From an uncultured Planctomycetota bacterium (GTDB taxonomy: Bacteria > Planctomycetota > Planctomycetia > Pirellulales > Thermoguttaceae), in NCBI GenBank assembly GCA_902786505.1, contig CADACS010000005.1, positions 1 through 54,439 of the forward strand: a DNA stretch of 54,439 nt, given 5' to 3'. Under the pieces are notes generated by a model. The model ran no database searches and was not told the origin of the DNA. It saw nothing but the letters and a program-made list of their open reading frames with translations. Below are positions 1 to 12,900 of the stretch, in pieces (within the stretch, counting starts at the first letter, position 1; every line of letters begins with the position of its first letter). A program made the translations under genes and the position numbers.

Positions 1-2
1 GA

Positions 3-425
<423 letters not shown>

Positions 426-996
426 ATTTTGCCGTTTTTGGGCAGATTTTGCCAACGACTTGTTTTGTTCTGTTAGAATAACTGGAATATCCTTGTCAAC
501 TAACAAACAAAACATTGTCGTATGTAAAATTTTTTAATTTTTTATGGCAATTTCGGTCAATCCGTATTAAACTAGATGAAAATACGTCTCAATAGGCGAG
601 GACTGTGCCCACGCGGGACGAAGCGCGTTCGAAACCTCCGTGTTTCGAGCGGGGGCGGCGGCGTTACGCCGTCGCGCGTTCTATTTTGCGCGGGCTTGGA
701 ATTCGCCCTGCCGAATTGACGTTTGCGTCGATTCGGGCGCCGCGAAACGCGTCTTTTTCCAAGACGCAGCGCCAGCGCGGGTCGCGATTGGTATTTTGAC
801 GACTTGCGCGAAGCGTCGCGCTTTTTCGTATGGCAAGTTTAGCAAAAGATAGACGGTGCGTCGGCTCGTCCGGCGAAGAGAAAGAGACTCGCGGTAGCGT
901 CGTCCACGGCGTTTGCTCCTTGCGAGTATGTGAAAGTTGGATCCGCTTTCGCTCGCAGCGCCGCGTTCGGTAAATACTAACGAAGGAATGAAAACT
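426..996 (+). promoter_or_regulatory. Non-coding leader of the giant gene
   Basis: About 570 bases with no credible gene. Bases 426-590 are AT-rich and include promoter-like pieces (TTGCCA at 449-454 and TAGAAT at 474-479, but with a long 19-base spacer). Bases 600-980 are GC-rich. AAGGA at 983-987 lies 9 bases before the ATG at 997, which decides the start of the giant gene. Short open frames on both strands look like chance frames in GC-rich DNA. Confidence 0.4.
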
Positions 997-3900
997 ATGT
1001 CGCATTCAGGTAAGCGTTTTCTGTCCGATCTTGTGAATCGCGTTTTTAGCTCGAATACAGAATCGCGCGCGACGGCTAAGCGTCGCGAACGTTCGCTTTC
1101 GGCGCGCCGTCTCGGGATGGAACCGTTGGAAGACAGGCAATTGCTCTCCGTCGATCCGACTCTGTTGGGCGCCGCTTCCCAGGCGGAAGTCAGTCTTGCC
1201 GCCGCAACCCCGGCGGTCGATCTTTCGGCGATCAGTCAAGACGCTTCCAACGTCGTAGCGACGACCGGCGTCGGCGCGACGCTCTCCGTGGGCGAGGGCA
1301 AATTCGAAGAGACGCTGCTCAATCAGTCGACCGACTACGCGGTAACGCTCGACGTGTCGAACGCGGCGTCCGAAGACACGACCGGCACGCGTCTCATTAA
1401 AGCCGACCTGAACGCGACGATTTTCGACCGTCTCAGCTGCGACCAGATGACGTGGGCGGCGACTCTTGCCAACATGCTTACCTATACGGGCTGGAGCGTT
1501 ACCTCGGTCGTCGACGACATGGTCGACAGAGCGCCGGAACAGCAGACGCTCGATTATTTCACTTCTTCGTTCACCAACGACCCGTCTAATCTTGCTCTCG
1601 CTTACGCGTGGTTCATGGGCGGTCCGAGCGAGTACACGTATCAGGACGTCGATATCTGGGCGCAGATTCTGCCCAACTGCACGAACGGCGGTCTCTTCCC
1701 GACCTCGTCCGGCGAATATCAGGATCCGTCCTACTACTGCAAGGAATTCCGCGCCGCCGAGATCGCGTCGCCTCTCTACGGCATTTCCACCGACTACCTC
1801 GACAACAACTGGGCGGTCGGCTGCGAAATCCACTACATGAATCCTCTCGGAAACGACGTCGAGACCGGCAATCCCGGCCAGGCGAAAGCGACGTGGCTTA
1901 CCCTGTGGGGATACGACTACGATTCCTCCTACGAGCCGACCGATCCGGAATACTACACCGCCGTCTACATGTCGGATCCGAATACGGGCGCGACGGAACG
2001 TATGACGATCGAGTGGAACAATATGCTGAATTCCTATGTCCTTACGAATTTCGGCAACAACGTCAGCGGCCAGGTTCCCTACGTCTATTCGTTCACGGTT
2101 CTGCAGCGCATGCCCGGCTACGGCGTCCTCATTCCGGACCAATACGAGCCGAACAACTCCGCCGCCGACTTTGAAACCCCGGACGCCGTTTCCGATCTTG
2201 GCAAGGTCGACGTGCTCGTTCCGAGCTCCACGACCGGATCGACCGCCAACGGCAATACGTTCACGCTCGACAATCTGACGCTCTACGCTCAGAGCTCGAT
2301 CGACGGCTTTATCGCCGCCGACCCCGTCGACTTCTACAAATTCGAACTGACGCAGACCGCGTCTCACTCCGACTCGATCGTCGTCTCCTTCAACGAAGGC
2401 TATCTGAATTCGCCTCTTAAGGCGACCCTGTTCGTCTGCGGCGACGACGGCGAAGCCTATCCGATCGACCCGGTGGAATACGGATACGTCGGCGACCACT
2501 TCGACGCGGTTCCCAGGGTCAAGACCGAATATTTCGTCGGCGAAGACGGCAAGACCTACTTCAAGACCACCAATCAGCTTACGCTCGATATTTCCGGGCT
2601 TACCGCCGGATATTACTATCTCAAGGTTGAATTCGCGGACGGAGTCGTCGGCGGCGTCAACAGCGGCTACTCGATTACGTTCAACGCGGGCTACGACGAC
2701 CTTTACGAATCGAACGACTCCTTCGAAGAAGTCGATTCGCTTCCGGTCGACGCGCCGAACAAGCCGAGCTCGAACTTTGGCGTTCTCTACGGCCGTAAGT
2801 TCGTCGAAGACCTTGTCTTGAAACAATACGACCCGAACATCAGCGAAACCGACTGGTACCGTTTCGAAATGGCGGCGACCGGTAAAGCCGGCGATTACGT
2901 GCGCGTCTACTACAACTCGACGACCAACGACATTAACGACGCCGACTTGGACTTTGTCCTCTACAAGAAAGATCCGGACGATCCCTACGGCCGCGGCTAC
3001 ACCATGGTCGACCGCAGCTGGGAAGTCATGACCGACGTCGAAGAAGTCTCGCTCGAAGGGCTCGAAGCGGGCGTCTACTACGTTAAGGTCGTCGGCAACC
3101 TGGCGGCTGAAGACGGCACGTTCGTCAACGTCGAATACAAACTTGAAATCCTGCCCGGCGTCGACGAGAACCTTCCGCCGGACCTCCGCGCCGAAGTTCT
3201 TCCGACGAACAACTGGGAAGGCCCGTTGGTCGTCGCCGTCGACCGCTACGTTCCGAGCGACACCGAGCAGTTCAAGAGCGAATCGTACGTCGGTATCGAC
3301 GGAAACGTCTATCTGAACTACTCGTTCGCCGTCTACGGCGCGCAAACGAAAACGAAGACCGCGACTTACGAAAACGTCGAACTTGGCCTGTTCATCAACG
3401 GCGTCCGCGTTTCGGCCGACGATCTCCGCGCCGCGATTCTCAATTCCGGCCTCGTCGAGTCGAAGGCGACTCAGATGCTCGATCTGTTCTGCAACGGCGG
3501 AATGACGATGAAGGCGGGCGAAGCGTTCGAATGCATTAACTTCAATATTGGCAAGATTGCCGACAGCGCGTCCCTCGCCGGAACCTATTTCGATTCCTCC
3601 GTTCTGGCGGCGAATTCGGTCGTTATCGTCATCAATCCCGACAACTACACGTACGGCGAAGATTTCGCGAAAGTCGTCGACGACTTTACGGTTACCGAGG
3701 AATCGCTGACCTACCGCGACGGCAAATTCTACGACGGCTCGATCGTTACGTCCGTGGCTAAGGGCGCGACGGTTAAAGTCTTCCGCAACAACAAGTTCGT
3801 CAAGACGCTGGTCTACGGCGTCGACGAATTCGAGTTCAAAAACGGCGACGCGGTTATTACCGAGATCGTCAAGCATAACTACGGCGTCAATACGACCGAC

Positions 3901-6900
3901 TATGTCGTCAACGAAGGCGTGCTTGGCGTGCTCGAATACATGGTCGACAACAACTTCGCGAGCGCTTATTTCGTCCTCGACAATCTGAGCGAAGACGTAT
4001 TCGCGCCGAACGCGAGCGTTACCGACGTCATGAACAATACGAACGTCCAGGAAGAAAATCCGGACCTTGGCGTCGTCAATATCGAATATCTCGACCAGGG
4101 CGGCGTCTGCCACATCGACAACCTCGTTATTACGGGCAAGAAGGATTCCAACGGCGCGTATATCTCCGACTGGTTCAAGTTCAATCTGCTCACGGGCGAC
4201 GAAGACAAGGCCAAGGGCGTTACGAACTACGAAGACGCGTACGTCGAAATTGAAATGGGCGACGGCGACGACTTCATCGACCCGAGCCGCGAGGGCGACC
4301 TCGATCTCTATCTGTACAAAGTCGTTCAAACCGACGACACGATCTCCTTTGACGAAGCGTTCGCCGAAGGATCCTACCGTCTGGTTCTCGTCGCGCAGAG
4401 CAAAGACGTCTCCTCGACCGAACGCATCGACTTCTCCGACTACGATATCGACGACGGAACCTATTTCGTTTGCGTATCCGGATTTAACGGCGCGTCGAAC
4501 CGCTACTCGCTCGAAATCGGCGGCTTTACCGCCGCGGGCGACATTCTGCCGACCGATCCGAACGAATACTTCACCGACGATTCCGTGAAGATTCTCAATT
4601 CGGTCGCCACGCTCAACTGGCGCGTTCCCACGACCGACTACGTTTCGAGAGTCATTATCTCCTACCGCGCCGCCGGAACGGACGAATGGATCGAAGCCGG
4701 ACAGTACAAGCCGTCCGTCACAACGTGCAAGATCGCAGGACTTGCGCCCGATACCGAATATGAATTCCGGCTCACCGTCACCAACTACTTCGTTCAGGAC
4801 GATCCGCTCAGCGCGACCGTAACGAAGAAGACGGCCGATTACCTCAACGAAGTCGTCTACCGCGCGATTATCGTCGGCGTTTCCGACTATCCGGGCGCGA
4901 GCGCCGACCTCGTCGCCGCCGCGAACGACGCGAACGCGTTCCGCGACGCGCTCCTCAAAGACCCGCAATGGGCGGAAGAGAATATTACGCTCCTGGTCAA
5001 CGACAACGCGACCAAGTCGAACGTTCTCGACGCGATTGCCAGCGTCGGCTACGTCTCCGACGACAACGACGTCCTCGTCTTCTACTTCGCCGGTTCCGGA
5101 ACTTACGCCGTAACGGGCGGCTCCACCGTCGGTTATCTCAAGACGTACGGCAGCACGCGCTCGGCGTACCTGTCGAGTTCCGAACTCGCCGCCGCCGTTT
5201 CGCAGGTCGCCGCCGGCTCGAAGCAGTTCATTTTGGACGCGGGCCAGGTAACCGCGGGCCTCGAAGAGACTTCGATCAATTACGACGCCTTTATCAATTC
5301 GCTCAAAGGCATGACGGCTAACGGCGCGTCCGACCGCGCCGCGCAGGTCGCCGTTCTGACTTCCGGCGAAAACGGCGCTCTTTCCCACATCGGACAGGGC
5401 AGCCGCTCGGTCTTCAGCCAGACGCTCGTCGACGCGATGGCGTTCTACAGCGCCGTCGTTACGCCGGAAGACCTCGCCGCCGCGACCGACGTCGAGCTCA
5501 CCGTAACGGATCATCAGCCGATCGTTTCCGACGGCCGCGTCGCGATCGACGAACTCGCCGACTACATGAACTCCGACATCCGCTTCAAAGCCTATGAAAT
5601 GTCGGCGATGACCTACTGCTCCACGCCGACTCAGGCGATTATGATGAACGGATACTGGAGCGAAAACGACGCGTACGCGCAGGATTGGCTCGACGCCAAC
5701 GCGATCGTCGTTACCACGACGGTCGACACGGTCGACGAACACGACGGCAAGATTTCGCTCCGCGAAGCCGCCAATCTCATCGGCACGTTCCTCAACCGCG
5801 AGACCACGCTCAAGAACGGCGACCGCTTCACGCTGGGCGCCGGATCCGTCGTTACGGTCGGAACTTACACCGGAATCCTCAACGAGGACGTCGACTTGAC
5901 GTACTCCAACGGCTCCTTCAGAACGGCCGGCCCCGCTTCTCTTGAAGTCGGAACGAAGACCGTCGATTACGCCAAGGGCGGCGTCGCCGTCTCCTGGACC
6001 GCGGAAGACTGGGAAGCCGGAAACGTCAAGCTGGCCGACGAAGCCGCGCTCGCCGTCGCCGACGTTACCTTCAAGCTTCGCGCGACGATCGGCTCGACCA
6101 TCGTCGACAAAGAAGAATTCGCGACCGTCGTCGACCTCGAAGAAGGCGACGAGCTCTATACCGCCCCGACGAACGGCAAGGTCGGCGTCGTTACGAAGAT
6201 CGGTCAGACGTACAAAGTCGTCGTCGACGGCGTCGTCTACAATAAGACGACCGGTCTCTACCGCAAGACGGTAGACGAAGAAGGCGCCGACGTTTACGAA
6301 GCGGTTACCCTTTCGACCTACGCCGTAATCGATCAGGACGTCGAAATGACCAAGATCATCTTCGACGACTCGCTTGCCGGTCAGGCGATTACCGTCAATA
6401 CGGCCAAGGGCGCGATCGTTTTCGACAACGGCGCGATTATCGACGCCACGTCGCTCAAGGGCGAGCTGTCCTTCGACGGCCTTGGCGAGAATTCGCTCCT
6501 CAAGATTTCCGGAACGAAGCTCGTCTCCCTGATTGGCGTTAAGATTACGAACTCCAACGGCGCGGCGATTATCGTCGACGAAGGCGCCGATTTCGAGCTC
6601 GCCAACTCGCTCGTGTACCGCAATAACTGCGGTCTTGCCGGGCTCTTTGCCAACGCCGGCAATATGACGTTCACCAACGTTACGATCGCCAACAACTACG
6701 TCAACAACCAGATGTTCATGGGCGGCGGAACCGCCGTCATGACGAACTCGATCGTCGCGCTTAACGTCGCCGGTCTCTCCGGATTCGAATACGGCGCGGA
6801 CAGCTTCGTCGGCGGAAGCGAAGTCAATCCCGGCTTCGTCGCCGCGGAAAACGACGACTACACCCTCGTTAAGACGTCCGACGCGGTCGATATCGGCGAC

Positions 6901-9900
6901 AACACCGCCGTCAATCTCCGCTGCGGCGTCGTTCTCGACTACGACCTGGCCGGCGCCGAACGTTACGCCGTCGGCGGCACGATCGACGCGGGCGCGTTCG
7001 AATACTCCGTCCCGATGGAAGACCGCGAAACGCCGTCGACCGTCGTGACCATTCTGGAAGATATCGTCGACGCGACCGACGGCGAGATTTCGCTCCGCGA
7101 AGCCGTCGCGTACGCCGGAACGACCTACCAGATTCAGACGACCCTGAACGAAGGCGACACGGTTACCGACCCCGATGGGAATATCTACCAGGTTAAGTCG
7201 GGCCGACTTGTCAGCTTCGAAGGCGTTTCCGCGGTTCAGTACGGAATGTACTACACGATCGAAGGCGTCTACATTGTCGACGCTTACGGCGAATCGACCG
7301 CGCTCGACGAAGGCGAAGTCGTTACGCTTGCCAACGGATCCTCCGCGACCGTCGTCGGAACGAAACTGCTCTACGCGTCCGGCGTGCCCGTGGAAGGCGG
7401 CGCGGCGATTACGCGCGCCGACGGCTCGACTGGCACCCTCTCTTACGGCGCCATCGTCGACTTCGCGCGCAACGAGAGAATCGCCGTCGCGCTGACTCAG
7501 TCCGTTATCGATCCGAGCACTCCGGTGGGCGATTTCGACGCCGGAACTTACGTCCTGACCTATCAGCCGAACGGAACGTTCAAGGCGACGCTCCACATTA
7601 CCACGACCGATTCGTCCAACAACTCGACGACGACCGATTTTGAAGCGACCTTCAAACTCGTCGCCAATACGCCGTTCGCGTTCCTCGACGAGACCGACGC
7701 CGTTACCGCGACGGGCAAGATCGCGACTTCTCGCGCGGTCGACCTCGAAAACGGCAAGTACGTCCTGCTCAATGCGATTACCGAAACGATCGACGGGAAA
7801 AAGGTTACCATTTACGAAGCCGGCGCTCAGTTCACGCTTACCGACGGCGTCTTTACCGACGCCGACGGCTACACGGTCGCCGTTCCGAAGGGAACCCAGT
7901 TCACCGCGCCCACCGGCGCGACCGTCGCGTATCAGTTCTCCAACTTCGTGCCCGCGAACATTGAAGAAGGAACCGAACTCACCGATTCCGAAGGCGTTAC
8001 GCGTCAGTACAAAGAAGGGCTTACCCTTTACGAAGAAGTTACGCTCGGGCGGAACATTACGTTCAAGAAGGGCCTCGAAGGCGGAACGGTTACGCTCGAC
8101 CGCGGCGCTATCGCCGTCGAACGCGCCGTTACCATCGACGCGGCGCTCAACTCCGGCCTGACGGTCGACGCGAACAACGCAAGCCGCGCGTTTACCGTTA
8201 ATACCTACCGCGAAGCGAATCCGTCGGCGACCGTCCTCTTCAACGGCATGACGATCGTCAACGGCGCGGCGGAAGAAGGCGGTTTGATCTACGTCGCCGA
8301 AGGCTCGAACTTCAAGATTACCGATTCGACGCTCTCCAACGCGACCGCCACGCGCGGCGGCGCGATCTACAACGCCGGTAAGACGACGGTCGAGGCCGCC
8401 AGCAAGACGACCTCCATTACGAACGTTACGGCGGAAGAGGGCGGCGCGGTCTACAATACCGGTTCGCTGACGCTCGCCGTCGCGACGGTTTCCGACGTCT
8501 CCGCGACCGGAAACGGCGGCGCGGTCTACAACGCGGGCACGGCCAGCCTTGCGGGCGCGAAGATTTCGAACGCGACTGCGGGCGGCAACGGCGGCGCGGT
8601 CTACAATACCGGCGTCCTGAACGTTACCAAGTCCGCGAATATTTCGAACTCGTCCGCTCAGTACGGCGGCGCGATCTACAACGAAAACACGGTAACCGTC
8701 GCTAACTCCACGCTGCAAGGCAACAGCGCGGCGGCGAACGGCGGCGCGCTCTACAACGCGGCCGGAAAGGCGACCTTCTCGAACGTCAAGGCGCTCGGCA
8801 ACAGCGCGGCTTACGGCGGCGCCGTTTACGATACCGCTCAGTTCTTCGCCGTTCGGACCGTCTTCGCGGAAAACACGACGAGCGTTACCGGCGCGGCCGT
8901 CTACACCGTCGGCAACGCGACCGTTGCGAGCTCGCTCGTCGAGGCGAACGGCTTGAACGACGCGGACCAAGGGAAGAACGTTCTCTACGCGTGGAACGGC
9001 GGCAAGCTGACCCTCGTCAACGACACGGTCGCCGGCAACATGTACGCGGGCGTCTTCGCTAACGAAGCGAACGTCGTTATTTACAATACGATCCTCGGCG
9101 ACAACAACGGAACCGACCTCGGATTCACCGGAAGCGTTATCGACGTTCAGTACAGCATGGTCCAGACGACCAATTACAGCCTGTCGTCGACGAATATCGA
9201 ATACGCTCCGAACTTCAAGAGCTACGATCCCGCCGCCGACTGGACGACCTGGTCGCTCATGCCCGGCAGCGGTTCCGCCGCGATTGACGCCGCGTCGGTC
9301 GACTACGCGTACTACTACAACTTCAACGGCGCCAAGACCGCGTTGACCGTCGATTTCCTCGGCAACTCCAGAATCAGCGGCGAAGGCGTCGACGTCGGCG
9401 CGTACGAAGCGAGCGAGATTTCCGAAGACGCGTCGACCGTCGTAACGACGCTCGACGATATCGTCGATCCGACCGACGGGCTCGTTTCTCTCCGCGAAGC
9501 GATTCGTTACGCTTCGACCGGAACGACCGTCGCGGAACGCACCGTTACCTTCTCGAACGACCTGTTCCCGATTACCAACGACGCGACCGTCTATCTCGAT
9601 TCGGGCCTCGGCACGATCGTTATCGGCACGAGCGTTATCGTTACCGCCGCTTACACCGACGAGTTCGGCGAAACGGCTTACCGCAATATCACGGTCGACG
9701 GAACGAACAGCGACACGTCGCTCTTCATGCTCGTCGACGGCGCCGACGCCGAAATGCGCGGCCTGACGTTCGCGAACGGTAAAGCGACCGGCGAAAATCC
9801 GAACGGCGGCGCGTTCAACGTGCGCGGCGGCGAACTCCGACTCGTCGACAGCGTGCTGACCGGCAATACGGCGGCGCGCAACGGCGGCGCGATTGCGGTC

Positions 9901-12900
9901 TCCGGCGGTTCGATCTTCGTTGTGAACTCCCTCATTAACGACAATACCGCCGACGAAACGCGCGGCTACGGCGGCGCGATCTTCCAGAACGGCGGTCAGG
10001 CGTATATCTACAATACGACGATTGCGGCGAACGACGCGGCGGTCTACGGCGGCGTCTTCTCGTCGGACGGCGTGCTCGTTCTCGCCAACTCGATCGTGGC
10101 CGAAAACGGCGGCGCGCAGAGCGTCGACGTCTACGCGACCAACCTGGAAGCGACCTCGAACCTCATCGGCGCGATGGACGCGTGGCGTTCGGTCAACGGC
10201 ATGAACGGCAATATCGTCGGCACGCCGACCAACGTCGTCGATCCGAGATTCGGCGAAAACTTCCACCTCGAATCCGATTCGCTCGCCATCAACTCCGGTC
10301 TGAACGCGTACGCGTACGGGCCCGACGGCGTCCGCCTCAAGCTCGACCTCGACGCGAAAGAACGTATTATCGGCGGCGTGGTCGATATGGGCTGCTACGA
10401 ATCCGGCATGGCCGACGTTCCGTCGACCGTCGTTACGAGCCTCAACGACAATATCGATCAGGAAGACGGATACATTACGCTCCGCGAAGCGATCGCCTAC
10501 TCGAACCAGTACGGCACCCCGATTACGTTCGACTTCGGCGACGATTTCGAAGGCGACGCGATTATCTATCTCGAAAGCGGCGCAATCGACGTTACCTCGA
10601 AGCTGGTCATCGACGCCTCTTCGATTCCGGGCGGCGTAACGATCGTCGGAAACGACGACCGCGTCTTCTTCGTGCACAAGAGCGGCACGATCCTTGAAGA
10701 TGGCTCCGTTACGAGCGCCGCGGGCGAACTGGTTCTCAAGAACGTCGCCCTGACGGGCGGCGACGCCTCGCGCGGCGGCGCCGTTATCATGGACGGCGGC
10801 GAACTCAACTTCACGAACGTCCTGATCTACGGCAATACGGCCGACGAAATCGGCGGCGCGATTTACGCTACCGGCGGCGCGATTACGATGCTCAACTGCA
10901 CGGTCGCGGGCAACTCCGCCGAGGATTATCCCGGTCTGTACAGTACTGGCCCGGTCTCGCTGCAAAATACGATCGTCGCCGCGAACGCGACGGAGAACTC
11001 CTCCGCCGACCACAACTTCGATCTGTACGTTACCGGCAAGCTGTCCTCGATCGCCAGCATCGTCGGCGCGACCGACGCGGCTACGGCCTCGGCGTTCGAC
11101 GGCTATAACGGCAATACGTACGGAATCGCCGAAGCGATCGTCGATCCGGGCTTCACCGATCCCGATTCGAACGACTTCACGCTCAAGCAAGATTCGATCG
11201 CGGTCAACGGCGGTTCTAACCGCCTGATCGGTCTGCCCGGCTACTACGCTTCGATTCTCCAGACCGCGGCGAACGTTCAGGTTATCCGCACCGACTACGC
11301 GGGCAACGAACGTCTTGTCGGCGGCACCGTCGATATCGGCGCGTACGAGCTCCAGCTCGTTACGGAATCGCCGAGCGTCGTCGTTACGACGCTGGCCGAC
11401 GTCGTCGATCCGTTCGACGGCGAGATTTCGCTGCGCGAAGCTATCGACTACGCCGGATCCCAGATTCACGTCGACGGCGTTACGACGCGAGTCGGCCGCA
11501 CGATTACCTTTAAGGAAGAACTTGCCAACGGCGTGATTACGCTTGCCGAACCGCTCGAAATTCAGAAGTGCGTTACGGTCGACGCGACCGACTTGGTCGG
11601 GACGCTCACGATCGACGCGGCGGGCGAATTCGGCGCGATCGTCCTCAACGGCAAGGCCGATTCGGTCCAGAATGAAATCTTCCTCTGCGGCGTTACGATT
11701 ACGGGCGGCGACGCGGAATACGGCGCGGGCGTTTATCACGTCGGCGGCGCGGCGACTCTGTTCAACTGCGTCGTTACCGGCAACAAGGGAACCTTCGGCG
11801 CGGGCGTGGCTTCCGTCGCGCGCGTTTCCGACGATTCCGACAACGAACTCTCGCTGATCAACTGCACGGTCGCCGGCAACGACGCGACCGGCGGCTTCGC
11901 GGGCGTGTGGAGCGTCGGAGGCCCGGTCTATATCGCGAATACGATTATCGCTGAGAACACGACGAACGGCGAACTTGGAACCGACGTCTCCATTTCGAAC
12001 GTCGATAAGATCGAGTACTCGATTATCTCCGTCGCGCCGGCTTCCTTCGCGCGAACCTACGACGGCGTCGATTTCAGCCACGTCGGACGTTCGGATTCGC
12101 CGGTCGATCCCGCGTTTACCGATTCCGCGAACGGCGACTACACGCTCACGCGCGGCGTAGACGGTTCTGTTTCGCTCGCGATCAACGGCGGCAACAACTC
12201 GCTGGCCGTTCTGCCCGACGGATCCGTGCCCGCCACGGACGCCGGAACCAGCGTCCGTATTATCGGCAGCCAGGTCGATATGGGCGCCTATGAGTCCGCG
12301 ATGGGCCCGACGGAACTGCCCAGCCTCATGGTTACGACCCTCGACGACGTCATCGACGCGTACGACGGTCTCATTTCGCTGCGTGAAGCGGTTCTGTACG
12401 CGAACAACTACGGCTTGAAGCAGACGATCGTCTTCGCCCAGCGGCTCAGCGGCGGCACGATCTACCTCAACGAGTCGCTGAATCTCTCCAACGATATTAC
12501 GATCGACGGTCTGGCCAACGACGTCGTCGGCATAACGCTGACCACGGCCGACAGCGTCGAAGATCAGAGCGTTATTTACGCCAACGCGGGCGACTCGGTT
12601 ATCAACGGTTTGACGATTACGAACCGCTATACCGAACGCCGGCGCGCCGGCGGCGAACCGCAGGTCGACAAGGGCGGCGCGATCTTCGTGCGGTCCGGCT
12701 CGATCTCGCTGTACAACTGCCTGCTCGCCGACAACGCGGCGGCGACCGGTTCCGCGATCTATATCAATCCTGATATCGACGGCGCGACGGTCAACCTGAT
12801 CAATACGACGGTCGTCTCCAACGTCGGTCAAACGACCGACGCGAACGAAGGCGCGGCGATTTACGGCGAAAAGGGCGGTCTCAATCTGTGGAACACGGTC

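Noticed and set aside
8350..8835. Regular 75-base repeats resembling a CRISPR array
   Set aside because: The repeats are in frame, spell GGA-x-YN rungs, and the intervening sequence is also coding and similar between units.
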